A DNA stretch of 64,000 nucleotides from Sphingobacterium alkalisoli (GTDB taxonomy: Bacteria; Bacteroidota; Bacteroidia; Sphingobacteriales; Sphingobacteriaceae): the NCBI RefSeq assembly GCF_005049105.1, contig NZ_SUKA01000003.1, positions 124,001 through 188,000 of the forward strand, read 5' to 3'. The notes below the pieces were generated by a model. The model had not been told where the DNA came from. It searched no databases and saw only the letters and a program-made list of their open reading frames with translations. Below, in pieces: positions 47,884 through 57,336 of the stretch; the first letter of the stretch is position 1; each line of letters begins with the position of its first letter. Position numbers and translations under genes: made by a program.

Positions 47884-48768
47884 TTAAGGAAGTAATACCT
47901 CATACGTATGCTTTTTTATGTTGACCGTGATTTTATCGATCGGTAAATCATCTGTATCTACACCAAAAGGTTCTTCGATGGATTCGCCGATCATTTCTAA
48001 AGTTGCCAGTACGTAAAAAATAAAGGGTACAGCTGCTGTGACAAAATACCCTATGGAAAAAACATATCCGATCGGCAACGTCGCCGTATACAGAATAATA
48101 AAGATCTTAATAAACGAGCTATACGACATGGGAATCGGCGTATTTTTTATGCGTTCGCAGGCTCCGCAGATATTGGTCAGATCGGTAAGCTCTTGGTTGA
48201 TGATAATAAATTGATCGCCACTGATCTTTCCTTCTTTATATAAAATGTTCGTTTTCTTAAAAATCAATGATGCCACTTGATTAGGACCATGTTTCTTGTC
48301 GTCCAAGCTTTTTAACTCAGGATGATCTACCTCGTCTAACATAAACTTCGTATAATCCGAACGCAGAAAATTGTAAAGTGTCTCGGCATATAAAGGAATT
48401 GACTTGCGATAGAAACTACGACTGGTCTTATCGTCGACATCAAGTATCGCATTCATTTTATAAGCTAACGTGCGGCTGGTATTTGTTAAGCTTCCCCACT
48501 GCTTACGCGCCTCCCACCACCGATCGTATGCTGTATTGGTACGGAATACTAATAATAGGGACAATACAAATCCTAATAAACTATGTACGATGGTGATATT
48601 CTTGATCCAGCTTTTATCGGATAACTTGAGGTATTCTAGCTCCAAATAGGCGATCCCCAATGAAAAAAATACACTGATAATGAGATAGGGAAGTAACCGT
48701 TTGAAAATAACGGAGGTGTGAAAATAGAGTGTGGTATTTAGCCAGTCTTTGGGATTATAAATTCTCAT
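47884..48768 (-). CDS. Bestrophin-like (UPF0187) membrane protein
   Basis: This 294-residue protein has membrane helices near residues 28-45 and 60-80 and in the C-terminal half. It carries the family signature LLVFRTNTAYDRWWEARKQW, with the typical opening WLNTTLYFHTSVIFKRLLP and a final EEPFGVDTDDLPID. Bacterial bestrophins are pentameric ion channels of the inner membrane (cation-selective in the characterised Klebsiella protein). It is divergent from the GH25 gene across 53 bases. Confidence 0.9.
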   Translation of the reverse strand: MRIYNPKDWLNTTLYFHTSVIFKRLLPYLIISVFFSLGIAYLELEYLKLSDKSWIKNITIVHSLLGFVLSLLLVFRTNTAYDRWWEARKQWGSLTNTSRTLAYKMNAILDVDDKTSRSFYRKSIPLYAETLYNFLRSDYTKFMLDEVDHPELKSLDDKKHGPNQVASLIFKKTNILYKEGKISGDQFIIINQELTDLTNICGACERIKNTPIPMSYSSFIKIFIILYTATLPIGYVFSIGYFVTAAVPFIFYVLATLEMIGESIEEPFGVDTDDLPIDKITVNIKKHTYEVLLP

Positions 48769-48821
48769 TCCAAAAATTATAGTTTGTCAATAAATTAGAA
48801 ATACACTAATTTCACCGCAAT

Positions 48822-49673
48822 ATGACGAAAAGTAGGAGAACAGTCAAGAAAAAACAAAAATCGGATAAAGAAATACAACGGATTTACCTGTTGTGGAGTA
48901 TTGTTATTCCGGCTGGCCTTATTCTCCTTTTCACGGCTTATTATTACCGGGGCGGAATCCGCTTCTTTGTGAAGAATATTTTCGAGAGCGGCTATACCAG
49001 TGATAGTAAAGAAAACGATAAGCACAATGAGCGAAATATTTACCTGATGTCTAAATTTGATGACAGGGTATTTGGTATCGATATCAGCGAATACCAAGGA
49101 AATATTGACTGGGTGAGTGTGAATACGATCAATGATCGCTTTCCCATTGACTTTATATTCATTCGAGCTACGATGGGCACGAAAGGTGTAGATAAACGGT
49201 ATAAGTCGAATTGGAAGAGCGCGCAAAGCAGGGCGAAGCTCAGGGGTGCATACCATTATTTTCGGCCAAACGAGAACTCTGTAAAACAGGCTAGAAATTT
49301 TATTAAAACAGTGAATTTAACTCCCGGAGATCTCCCCCCTGTATTGGATATTGAAGAACGACCTCGACGACAACCTATGGATAGCCTAAAAGTAGGGCTA
49401 AAAAGGTGGTTGGATGCCGTAGAATCTCATTATAAAGTGAGGCCTATTATCTATTCGGGTGATAGCTACTTCACCGATTTTTTGGAGCATGAGTTTGCAG
49501 ATTATACGTTATGGATTGCCAACTATAATTTTTGGGTAGAACGCCCCAAGAAACATTGGAATTTTTGGCAATTTTCGGAGAAAGGCAGTGTGGCCGGTAT
49601 AAAGGGAAATGTCGATTTGAATTTATTTGATGGTGATATTGAACAATTGGAGGAACTGTGTGTTCCTTATTGA
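48822..49673 (+). CDS. GH25-family lysozyme (muramidase), membrane-anchored
   Basis: This 283-residue protein has a lysine- and arginine-rich N-terminus (1-20) and one membrane helix (about 23-43). The GH25 domain (about 85-283) shows FGIDISEYQGNIDW, FIFIRATMGTKGVD, GAYHYFRP and the catalytic DIE in LPPVLDIEE, then WNFWQFSEKGSVAGIKGNVD near the end. GH25 enzymes cleave the MurNAc-GlcNAc bond of peptidoglycan. With a membrane anchor it would act on the cell's own wall from the periplasmic side, probably in remodelling. Confidence 0.92.
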   Translation: MTKSRRTVKKKQKSDKEIQRIYLLWSIVIPAGLILLFTAYYYRGGIRFFVKNIFESGYTSDSKENDKHNERNIYLMSKFDDRVFGIDISEYQGNIDWVSVNTINDRFPIDFIFIRATMGTKGVDKRYKSNWKSAQSRAKLRGAYHYFRPNENSVKQARNFIKTVNLTPGDLPPVLDIEERPRRQPMDSLKVGLKRWLDAVESHYKVRPIIYSGDSYFTDFLEHEFADYTLWIANYNFWVERPKKHWNFWQFSEKGSVAGIKGNVDLNLFDGDIEQLEELCVPY

Positions 49674-49686
49674 TAACTAATATCCT

Positions 49687-49694
49687 TATTTTTG
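49687..49694 (+). promoter_or_regulatory. Candidate -7 element for thioredoxin
   Basis: TATTTTTG matches TAnnTTTG, 21 bases before the trx ATG at 49716, giving a leader of about 15 bases. Confidence 0.45.
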
Positions 49695-49715
49695 TAACAA
49701 AGAAAATCAGTAGAA

Positions 49716-50015
49716 ATGGCTAGCTTTAATGAAATTATTCAAAAGAACACGATCGTATTAGTAGATTTTTCCGCGGAGTGGTGTGGCCCTTGTCAGACCT
49801 TGGCACCTATTCTTAAAGAAGTGAAGACACATTTTGGCGACAAGCTAACGGTAATCAAAATTGATGTGGATCGAAATCAACCGCTAGCTGCAAATTTTAA
49901 GGTACAGGGTGTACCTACCCTGATTCTATTTAAAAACGGTAATCAAACGTGGCGTCAAAGTGGCTTGTTATTGCGGTCCGACCTAATAGCCATTATTGAG
50001 AAACAGTTAGATTAA
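49716..50015 (+). CDS. trxA: Thioredoxin
   Basis: This 99-residue cytoplasmic protein has the canonical WCGPC active site (Cys23, Cys26), FSAEWCGPC context, IDVDRNQPLAANFKVQGVPT with the cis-Pro loop, and LILFKNG. It is a general disulfide reductase; whether it is the main thioredoxin of the organism cannot be told from the window. Its TAA stop overlaps the stop of the convergent CNNM/CorC-type gene (TTAA at 50012-50015). Confidence 0.92.
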   Translation: MASFNEIIQKNTIVLVDFSAEWCGPCQTLAPILKEVKTHFGDKLTVIKIDVDRNQPLAANFKVQGVPTLILFKNGNQTWRQSGLLLRSDLIAIIEKQLD

Positions 50016-51334
50016 TCTATATTGAAGGCCTCGGTATCACCTTCGTTTTCAATTTTGGTAAAAGCGATCTTGTCAATCCGATTGCCATCCATATCGATCA
50101 CCTCAAACTGATAACCTTTAAAGTTAATGATCTCCCCCTCGGCGGGTACGTGATCCAGTAATAGGAAGACCAATCCGGCTACGGTGGTGATATTTCCAAT
50201 CTCTTCCTCGTCCTCCTCCGACAGACCAATTTCAAATTTCTCGAAGAAGTCGTCTAACTGATAACGACCATCTAACATATAGGAGCCATCCTCACGTTGT
50301 CGGAATAACTTATTTTTCGGTTCATTTTCGGCGTCATAGCTTCCAACAAGTCCTGCTAATATATCTTTCATGGTAATGATACCCTGAGGACTACCGTACT
50401 CATCTATCACGATGGCTTGCAGCACTTGTGCGTTTTTAAGTACCTCTAATACAGTATAAATACTACTATTTTCATTGACAAATGGTATAGGTTGAACTAA
50501 TTTTTCAAGTTGAATCTCGGTGCCATTAATAAAATTTGTCAGTAGGGTCTTGGTGTGTACAATACCCTTAATATTATCAAAATTGCCATCGCATACCGGA
50601 TACTCTGTATGCTCGCTTTCCACAATAGTCTTTTTGTTCTCTTCGAAGGTATTTTCTAAATCTAAATAGGTGATGTCACTTCGGTGCACCATCATGTTGA
50701 TAGCGCGCTTGTCGCCTATAGTAAGTAATCGATCTACTAGATCGTGCTCGAATCCTTCGATCACGCCACTGTCCACACCTTCATCCACCAATGCTTTAAT
50801 CTCTTCTTCGGTGACGGTATTTTTGGAAACCTTGATATTCATTAATTTAACAAGAAAATCAGTAGATATACTTAATAACCACACAAATGGTCTCACGATC
50901 CTGCTCAAAATAGTCATGGGTATCGCAATAATAGCAGAGTATCGCTCTGGTATCGCCATGCCTATACGCTTAGGCACCAATTCGCCAATGACCAAAGATA
51001 AATAAGTAATGACTAATACGACTAAAATAACAGATAACTGATCACTATACGGTGCTATAATCGGGACTTGGTCAAATACGCCCGATAGGTACGTGGACAC
51101 TGAACCTCCGGAAAAAAAACCGGTCAGGATACCAATCAATGTAATCCCGATTTGAACAGTAGATAAAAATTTATTGGGTTTCTCTTTCAATCTAAGTGCT
51201 GCTTTTGCCCCTGGATTTGTTTCTCCTGCAGCCTGCAGTCTAGCCTTCCTACTTGAAACTATCGCTATCTCTGAAGCAGAAAGAACACCATTAAATAAAA
51301 TTAAAACGAGGATAATAACTATCTCAGTAATCAT
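50012..51334 (-). CDS. CNNM/CorC-type hemolysin-family protein (DUF21-CBS-CorC_HlyC)
   Basis: This 440-residue protein has an N-terminal DUF21 membrane domain (about 1-190) with LVLILFNGVLSASEIAIVSSRKAR and VIGELVPKRIG. Two CBS domains follow (about 205-340, including MVHRSDITYLDL, EYPVCDGNFDNIKGIVHTK and VIDEYGSPQGIITMKD). The C-terminal transporter-associated domain (about 350-435: DGRYQLDDFFEKF) closes the protein. The family includes Mg2+ and other divalent cation exporters; substrate here is inferred. It is convergent with thioredoxin and divergent from the kinase at 51522. Confidence 0.92.
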   Translation of the reverse strand: MITEIVIILVLILFNGVLSASEIAIVSSRKARLQAAGETNPGAKAALRLKEKPNKFLSTVQIGITLIGILTGFFSGGSVSTYLSGVFDQVPIIAPYSDQLSVILVVLVITYLSLVIGELVPKRIGMAIPERYSAIIAIPMTILSRIVRPFVWLLSISTDFLVKLMNIKVSKNTVTEEEIKALVDEGVDSGVIEGFEHDLVDRLLTIGDKRAINMMVHRSDITYLDLENTFEENKKTIVESEHTEYPVCDGNFDNIKGIVHTKTLLTNFINGTEIQLEKLVQPIPFVNENSSIYTVLEVLKNAQVLQAIVIDEYGSPQGIITMKDILAGLVGSYDAENEPKNKLFRQREDGSYMLDGRYQLDDFFEKFEIGLSEEDEEEIGNITTVAGLVFLLLDHVPAEGEIINFKGYQFEVIDMDGNRIDKIAFTKIENEGDTEAFNID

Positions 51335-51521
51335 AGAATATGTTAGAGTTGATTCAACTCCACTAATTTACTAAATCTATATTAGAGTATAGGAATGTTT
51401 TTGTGTTAACACGAAAAAATGTGCAATCGTTTGATTGAAGAAATTGTTTTTGAAAATGCATGTAATTATGGATATTGCGTTGCAAAATGAAATTAGGAAA
51501 TTTTAAACCTTAATAAATTCC

Positions 51522-52637
51522 ATGTCAATTTACGATTTTAATAAGATTATAGGAATAGCAGAACAATTTGACTTAAATAGTGTAATAACTGATGCTAAGC
51601 GATTTGGGTCTGGACATATAAATGATACCTTTAAATTGGCTACCGGAAATTCGGGAGAGAAATCGTATCTGCTGCAACGTGTGAATCACGATATTTTTAA
51701 AGATATTCCTAGTTTGATGAATAACATCCATCTGGTAACTACACATCTAAAGAATCAGTTCAGAGCGAACGGCATTTCCGACATCGATAAGCATACATTG
51801 ACCATTATATCAACGAAGAATAATAAACTGTATTATCAGGATGAGGAGGGAAGCTATTGGAGGTTATTTATTTTATTGGCAGATACCAAAAGCTATGATA
51901 TCGTAGAAACCGCAAAACAGGCCTATTCGGGCGGACTGGCATTTGGCCAGTTTCAAAAGCAGCTATCTGATTTGGATGCAACACAGCTGGTGGAAATCTT
52001 ACCAAATTTTCATAATATCGATTTCCGGATTCAAAATCTCAAAGAGGCCATCTCAACGAATAAAGCCAACCGGGTAGAAAACGTACAAGACTTGTTGCAT
52101 TACATATTTGAGCGTGAATCTAAGATGCGCCGTATATTGGATTTGGCCGATAATGGGGAATTACCTTTGCGGATAACTCATAATGACACCAAATTCAACA
52201 ACGTGCTGTTGGACCAAAACGACAATGTGCAATGTGTCATCGATTTGGATACGGTGATGCCTGGATATATAGCGTATGACTTTGGTGATGCGATACGGAC
52301 GATAATCAATTCTGCTGCCGAAGACGAGAAAAATCTGGAAAAGATTGTCTTAAATATTCCGTTGTTTAAAGCCTATGCCGAAGGATACCTGAGCGAAGCA
52401 AAGGAATTTTTGACAGACAAGGAAATTGAATCGCTCATGTATGGTGTACTCTTATTGCCTTATATGCAGGCCGTCCGCTTCTTGACGGATTATATTGATG
52501 GAGACACCTATTATAAAGTATATTATCCGGATCATAACCTCATACGGGCTAAAGCACAATTTAAATTGGTAGATGAATTGGAAAAGCATGAGGAAGAATT
52601 GAAAAATATTTTAGAACTTAGTCTGGTCGCACAATAA
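51522..52637 (+). CDS. APH-fold phosphotransferase, N-acetylhexosamine 1-kinase-like
   Basis: This 371-residue protein has the aminoglycoside-phosphotransferase fold: an N-terminal lobe with FGSGHINDTFKL, a catalytic loop ITHNDTKFNNVLLD (around residue 223) and metal-binding VIDLDTVMPG, then YDFGDAIRTIIN. The HNDTK-NNVL and DLDTVMPG motifs are those of the NahK-like branch that phosphorylates N-acetylhexosamines at C1. Substrate is therefore a suggestion, not shown. The CBM9-like gene starts 16 bases later, so the two are probably co-transcribed. Confidence 0.82.
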   Translation: MSIYDFNKIIGIAEQFDLNSVITDAKRFGSGHINDTFKLATGNSGEKSYLLQRVNHDIFKDIPSLMNNIHLVTTHLKNQFRANGISDIDKHTLTIISTKNNKLYYQDEEGSYWRLFILLADTKSYDIVETAKQAYSGGLAFGQFQKQLSDLDATQLVEILPNFHNIDFRIQNLKEAISTNKANRVENVQDLLHYIFERESKMRRILDLADNGELPLRITHNDTKFNNVLLDQNDNVQCVIDLDTVMPGYIAYDFGDAIRTIINSAAEDEKNLEKIVLNIPLFKAYAEGYLSEAKEFLTDKEIESLMYGVLLLPYMQAVRFLTDYIDGDTYYKVYYPDHNLIRAKAQFKLVDELEKHEEELKNILELSLVAQ

Positions 52638-52653
52638 ACAGGAACACCAACTT

Positions 52654-53283
52654 ATGTCTACACTTGTTGTAAAAAAATTGAACGAGATAAACGGAAAAGA
52701 TTTCTTCTCGATTCAGAAAGAAATAAAAGAACTTTCTTGGAATGCAATAGCGGCATCTCCTTGGAAAGTTGATTTCCCTTACAGTCCCGTTGCCGAGTTT
52801 CAAATCGGACACACCGATTCTTTCGTAATTTTACACTATGCGGTGGAGGAGGAGTTTTTAAAGGCACAGTATACTCGATCTAATGAAAATGTATGGGAAG
52901 ATAGTTGTGTCGAATTTTTTATTTCCCTGGATCATAAACAAACGTATTATAATTTTGAGTTTAATATACTGGGGACAGGTCTTATCGGATATGGTCCCGC
53001 TGTAAAATCTGAGCGGAGAAGACTGGATTCAACAGTGGTTGACGAGGTTAATACATACACCTCTGTCCGCAAAATCAACGGAAAAAAGAAATGGAACCTG
53101 ATTCTACAGATACCAAAAGCCATTTTTAGCAATACGGAATGGAGCGGTAAAACATTACATGCTAATTTTTATAAATGTGGAGACGGACTTCCAACGCCTC
53201 ATTTTATAGCTTGGAATATGATCGACCACCCTACGCCAAACTTCCACCGCCCCGAGTTTTTTGGAGAGTTGACCGTGGAATAG
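52654..53283 (+). CDS. CBM9-like (DOMON-type) carbohydrate-binding protein
   Basis: This 209-residue protein has no signal peptide. The whole length fits a family 9-like carbohydrate-binding beta-sandwich: VILHYAVEEEFLKAQYTRSN, then VWEDSCVEFFISLD (a hallmark of these domains), YYNFEFNILG and a final HRPEFFGELTV. No enzymatic domain is attached. The pairing with the kinase at 51522 suggests a role in intracellular sugar handling, but the function is unknown. Confidence 0.85.
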   Translation: MSTLVVKKLNEINGKDFFSIQKEIKELSWNAIAASPWKVDFPYSPVAEFQIGHTDSFVILHYAVEEEFLKAQYTRSNENVWEDSCVEFFISLDHKQTYYNFEFNILGTGLIGYGPAVKSERRRLDSTVVDEVNTYTSVRKINGKKKWNLILQIPKAIFSNTEWSGKTLHANFYKCGDGLPTPHFIAWNMIDHPTPNFHRPEFFGELTVE

Positions 53284-53318
53284 TTTGGAGTGGAATAATT
53301 TGGATCGGCTACTAAAGT

Positions 53319-54638
53319 TTAGTTTTTATAACGAAACCATTTCAAAAGTTCTTTATAAGAAGCTTTCTTGCCATGCATTAAGATCCCCACTCTGTAAATA
53401 CGGGAAGCAAACCATGTTGTGAGTACAAATCCACCGATCAATAATAAGGCAGATACAACTAATTGCCAGACCGGGACGCCAAACGGTACGCGCACCAGCA
53501 TGGCGATAGGCGAGGTGAAGGGTATAAAACTCAGCCACATCGATATCGTGCCGTGTGGATCATTGATCAGCACACCAAACGATAAGGCATAGGTCAGCAA
53601 CAAAGGCATTGTAATAGGCATAGTGAACTGAGAAGCTTCTGTCTCGCTATCCACAGCAGACCCTACCGCTGCGAATAACGCACTATAGATCAGGTATCCG
53701 CCTATAAAAAACACAAAGAAACAAATAATAAGTTCAGAAAAATTAATCGACTGTAGTGTAGAATAAAGCTCCATTTGCGATGAGGAGGAAGTAACCTGGG
53801 ACAGCGATTCATTTTGTATTCCTTTTTGGGTCATCTGGCTCATCAAATCTTCTTTGGATACTAAAAATGTAGAAGCGACCCCTGCTAAGATAAGCGATAA
53901 GAATATCCACAGTACAAATTGGGTCAGCCCGACCATTCCAATACCGATAATCTTACCCATCATTAACTGAAAAGGTTTGACGGAAGATATAATAACTTCA
54001 ATAATCCGACTACTCTTCTCCTCGATAATCCCTCGCATTACTTGGGAACCGTATAAAAATAGGGAAATGTATACCAGTATAGATAATGCTAATGCAATCC
54101 CCATTGCAATTTCCGTATTACTATCCCGAGTTTCTCCATCCGTTGTTATTTCTTTTGCATTAATCGATATCGACGATTTAATATTTTTAATGCTATCGGT
54201 GTTGATTCCCAATTTTTGATAAGCATGATTTCTGACTAGCTCTCCCAGCTGCGACTCAACCTCTTTTTGGGTTACGACATTTGGTTTTCCGGAAGAGAGC
54301 AGCTCAACTTTGCGTGTTTTAAAGAAATCGGAAGGTATCACGAGTATATTTGTATTGTTCTCGGATCCCTTTAAACTATCGATCTGATGCTGCAACGCAC
54401 GGTTAGAGTGGGTGTATGTTAGGTTTTTTGTATTCACTAAACCCGGAGCAATTGTACCTTCTTGATCGAATACATATACAATGGCATGGGTATCGTCAAA
54501 GCTCTTTTTGGTCAGAAAGATCACCCCAATATACATACCGATAAAGAATAACGGCACCAAAAAGGTAGTCAACAAAAAAGAACGTTTTTTCACACGGGTG
54601 ATATATTCTCGCTGGATGATTAGTCGAATTTTATGCAT
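53319..54638 (-). CDS. ABC-2 type transporter permease (NatB-like)
   Basis: This 439-residue protein has an N-terminal membrane helix (SFLLTTFLVPLFFIGMYIGV), a periplasmic domain (about 45-180) and five more helices in the C-terminal half, with GIIEEKSSRIIEVIISSVKPFQLMMGK, the conserved ABC-2 segment. It overlaps the ATPase gene upstream by 8 bases, so the two form an exporter. The NatAB-type family exports sodium or other ions or small molecules; the substrate is not evident. Confidence 0.92.
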   Translation of the reverse strand: MHKIRLIIQREYITRVKKRSFLLTTFLVPLFFIGMYIGVIFLTKKSFDDTHAIVYVFDQEGTIAPGLVNTKNLTYTHSNRALQHQIDSLKGSENNTNILVIPSDFFKTRKVELLSSGKPNVVTQKEVESQLGELVRNHAYQKLGINTDSIKNIKSSISINAKEITTDGETRDSNTEIAMGIALALSILVYISLFLYGSQVMRGIIEEKSSRIIEVIISSVKPFQLMMGKIIGIGMVGLTQFVLWIFLSLILAGVASTFLVSKEDLMSQMTQKGIQNESLSQVTSSSSQMELYSTLQSINFSELIICFFVFFIGGYLIYSALFAAVGSAVDSETEASQFTMPITMPLLLTYALSFGVLINDPHGTISMWLSFIPFTSPIAMLVRVPFGVPVWQLVVSALLLIGGFVLTTWFASRIYRVGILMHGKKASYKELLKWFRYKN

Positions 54639-55557
54639 GAGCGGCTATTAATGGAGAGGTGACTTTTTCAATGAAAATATCATGAATAGATGGAATAATT
54701 TCATGTATTTCGTGGATAAATAAATGATTCACAAGTGTTAAGATAACATCGTTTAAACTAACACCTTCATTAAGCTTTATCTTAACTTGGTACTCTTCGG
54801 TATTTTTTTGAGAAAGCACCTGATATAAGGTATTGTCTTCTAAAAACATATTATCGCTGTTCTTCGGAATATAGTCGATGCTATAGGTTTGGTTTCTATA
54901 GGCTGCTTTAATTTCCTTTACCGGTCCATCTAATATTTTCTTGGATTTGTTAATTAAGGCAATATGATCACATAGCTCTTCGACCGATTCCATGCGATGG
55001 GTAGAATAGATGACTGTCGTTCCCTTTTTGTTAAGTTCTAAAATCTCATCTTGAATAATCTGCGCATTGACCGGGTCAAATCCGGAGAAAGGTTCGTCAA
55101 GTATGATTAACTCGGGTTCGTGCAATACGGTGGCAACGAATTGAACTTTCTGCTGCATTCCCTTGCTAAGATCTTCAACTTTTTTATCCCACCACGAAGC
55201 CATCTCCAATTTTTCAAACCAATATTGGATTCTTCTTCGGGCCTCTGCTTTATTTAAGCCTTTTAATTGCGCTAAATAAATCATTTGCTCTCCAATTTTC
55301 ATCTTTTTATACAATCCACGTTCTTCTGGCAAGTATCCAATCGAACTAACATGGTGAGGACTTAGGGGTTCGCCTTTAAAATATATCTGTCCGGAATCTG
55401 GCCCTGTAATCTGGTTGATAATACGGATGAGAGAGGTTTTTCCGGCTCCATTTGGACCTAATAAACCAAATATGATCCCGTTGGGTATAAATAACGATAC
55501 ATCGTCTAACGCAAGGTGATCTGCATATTGCTTGGTGATATTTCTTATGTCTAACAT
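54631..55557 (-). CDS. ABC transporter ATP-binding protein (NatA-like, DUF4162 tail)
   Basis: This 308-residue protein has Walker A GPNGAGKTS (34-42), signature LSKGMQQKVQ, Walker B LIILDEPFSGFDP and the switch His in STHRMESVEELCD. A DUF4162-type C-terminal extension (about 225-300) is common in this exporter subfamily. It powers the permease encoded 3' and overlapping by 8 bases. It is divergent from the EngB gene across 60 bases. Confidence 0.94.
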   Translation of the reverse strand: MLDIRNITKQYADHLALDDVSLFIPNGIIFGLLGPNGAGKTSLIRIINQITGPDSGQIYFKGEPLSPHHVSSIGYLPEERGLYKKMKIGEQMIYLAQLKGLNKAEARRRIQYWFEKLEMASWWDKKVEDLSKGMQQKVQFVATVLHEPELIILDEPFSGFDPVNAQIIQDEILELNKKGTTVIYSTHRMESVEELCDHIALINKSKKILDGPVKEIKAAYRNQTYSIDYIPKNSDNMFLEDNTLYQVLSQKNTEEYQVKIKLNEGVSLNDVILTLVNHLFIHEIHEIIPSIHDIFIEKVTSPLIAAHA

Positions 55558-55606
55558 GAAGAAGTAGATTAGCCGGCTAAAATAAATAAAATTCCTTATA
55601 ATATCT

Positions 55607-55614
55607 TACCTTTG
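55607..55614 (+). promoter_or_regulatory. Candidate -7 element for engB, almost on the start codon
   Basis: TACCTTTG matches TAnnTTTG exactly and ends 3 bases before the ATG at 55618. If used, the transcript would start at or inside the first codons and be leaderless. Confidence 0.4.
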
Positions 55615-55617
55615 TAT

Positions 55618-56238
55618 ATGCTTGTAAAATCCGCTGAATTTGTATGTAGCAATACAGAAGTAAGTAAATTACCGGAATCAAATCTTCCGGAATACGCCTT
55701 TATCGGTCGGTCGAATGTCGGGAAATCTTCTTTGATTAATGCGATGACCAATAAAAAGGGACTCGCAAAAACCTCACAAAAGCCTGGGAAAACGCAGTTA
55801 ATAAATCATTTTATCATTAATGACAACTGGTATCTAGTGGATTTACCTGGTTATGGGTTTGCACAGACTTCTAAGAAGAATAGAGCGGAATGGAGCAAGT
55901 TCATCCGTCACTACCTCACACGTCGCGAAAATCTGCAGTGTGTATTTGTATTGATAGACAGTAGACTCGAGCCGCAAAAAATTGATTTGGATTTTTGCTG
56001 TTGGCTGGGCGAAAAAGGACTGCCGTTTATGCTTGCATTTACTAAAGCAGACAAGCAATCGGGCATAAAGTCAGATCAAAACGTCTCCAAGTTTAAACGA
56101 GCGCTGCTGAATTGGTTCGAAGAGGTGCCTCCTCACTTTGTAACATCGGCAGAGAAAAAAACAGGGACAGAAGAGATACTGCTGACAATTAATGATATCA
56201 ATAAGAATTTTATTTTACCGACCCATATTCCTGAATAG
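55618..56238 (+). CDS. engB: EngB/YihA ribosome biogenesis GTP-binding protein
   Basis: This 206-residue protein begins at the ATG at 55618. All GTPase motifs are present: G1 GRSNVGKSS (30-38), G2 with Thr in [12 protein letters not shown]3 DLPGYGFA, G4 TKAD and a G5 near VTSAEKKTG. EngB/YihA helps assemble the large ribosomal subunit and is usually essential. An in-frame TTG at 55612 lies inside the promoter-like TACCTTTG, so the ATG is preferred. Confidence 0.95.
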   Translation: MLVKSAEFVCSNTEVSKLPESNLPEYAFIGRSNVGKSSLINAMTNKKGLAKTSQKPGKTQLINHFIINDNWYLVDLPGYGFAQTSKKNRAEWSKFIRHYLTRRENLQCVFVLIDSRLEPQKIDLDFCCWLGEKGLPFMLAFTKADKQSGIKSDQNVSKFKRALLNWFEEVPPHFVTSAEKKTGTEEILLTINDINKNFILPTHIPE

Positions 56239-56391
56239 ACTTTTATTAATCTGCAAGTACCGCTGGATTATAATTAAATAGCGATACGACAATTAATCAG
56301 TCAAGCTGGGTTAATAACGAGCTTACGACGCAACAGTGAATACCTCATGAATACCGATGGAATACAAATTATCAAAGAATAATAGATACGC

Positions 56392-57255
56392 ATGAAAAAG
56401 TACATGTCTCTCGTGTTGTTTGCACACAGTATTTTTGCATTGCCTTTTGCGATTATAGGTTTTTTCTTAGCCACTAGTACCACGGATTACCATTTTGAGT
56501 GGAGCTTATTTTTACTTATGTTGTTGTGTATGGTGACTGCGCGGAATGCGGCAATGGCGTTTAACCGCTACCTAGATAGGGATATTGATGCGCTGAATCC
56601 ACGTACTGCGGTACGCGATATTCCGGCAGGAAAGATCAGTCCTAGAAATGCACTTCTTTTTACGGTTATAAATTGCGTTGTTTTTATGACGGCGACTTAC
56701 TTTATTAATCCGATGTGCCTGATACTATCACCCGTTGCGCTGTTTGTCGTGTTGTTTTACTCCTATATGAAAAGAATATCTCCTCTGTGCCATCTGGTGC
56801 TGGGATTGGGATTGGGACTGGCTCCCGTCGGTGCATATTTAGCAGTAACCGGTAGCTTCGCTATGGTTCCCGTTCTTTTTGGGCTTTCTGTTTTGACATG
56901 GGTGTCGGGTTTTGATATTATATATGCTTTGCAAGATGAAGAATTTGATCGAGCCAATGGATTAAATTCTATTCCTGCAAATTTCGGTTCACACACTGCC
57001 TTGCGAATTTCAGAGGTCTTGCACATCTTTTCATTTGCTTTTGTCATTCTACCGGCATTTTTTACGACAGTGGGATTGTTTTATTATATAGGTGTCGCTT
57101 TTTATGGACTTCTGCTTATTTACCAACATCGTATCGTAAGTCCTATGGATCTAAGTAGGGTGAATCGCGCTTTTATGACAACAAATGGAGTGGCTTCAGT
57201 TGTCTTTGCCTTCTTCTTTTTATTGGATGTCGTATTCAAACATTGGAGTTTTTGA
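56392..57255 (+). CDS. UbiA-family prenyltransferase
   Basis: This 287-residue protein has eight or nine membrane helices and the two Asp-rich motifs that bind Mg2+-prenyl diphosphate: NRYLDRDID (58-66) and YALQDEEFD in the second half. The family attaches prenyl chains to aromatic acids in quinone synthesis. As Bacteroidota make menaquinone, it could be the UbiA-like enzyme of the futalosine route or a similar step; no other quinone gene is in the window, so this is inference. It stands between engB and topA on the same strand. Confidence 0.88.
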   Translation: MKKYMSLVLFAHSIFALPFAIIGFFLATSTTDYHFEWSLFLLMLLCMVTARNAAMAFNRYLDRDIDALNPRTAVRDIPAGKISPRNALLFTVINCVVFMTATYFINPMCLILSPVALFVVLFYSYMKRISPLCHLVLGLGLGLAPVGAYLAVTGSFAMVPVLFGLSVLTWVSGFDIIYALQDEEFDRANGLNSIPANFGSHTALRISEVLHIFSFAFVILPAFFTTVGLFYYIGVAFYGLLLIYQHRIVSPMDLSRVNRAFMTTNGVASVVFAFFFLLDVVFKHWSF

Positions 57256-57336
57256 ACATGTTTTAAATAATTAATGTTAAAAATTATTGCCATTCCATTT
57301 TGAAATATTAATATTTGCAGAAATCATAACAATTAA

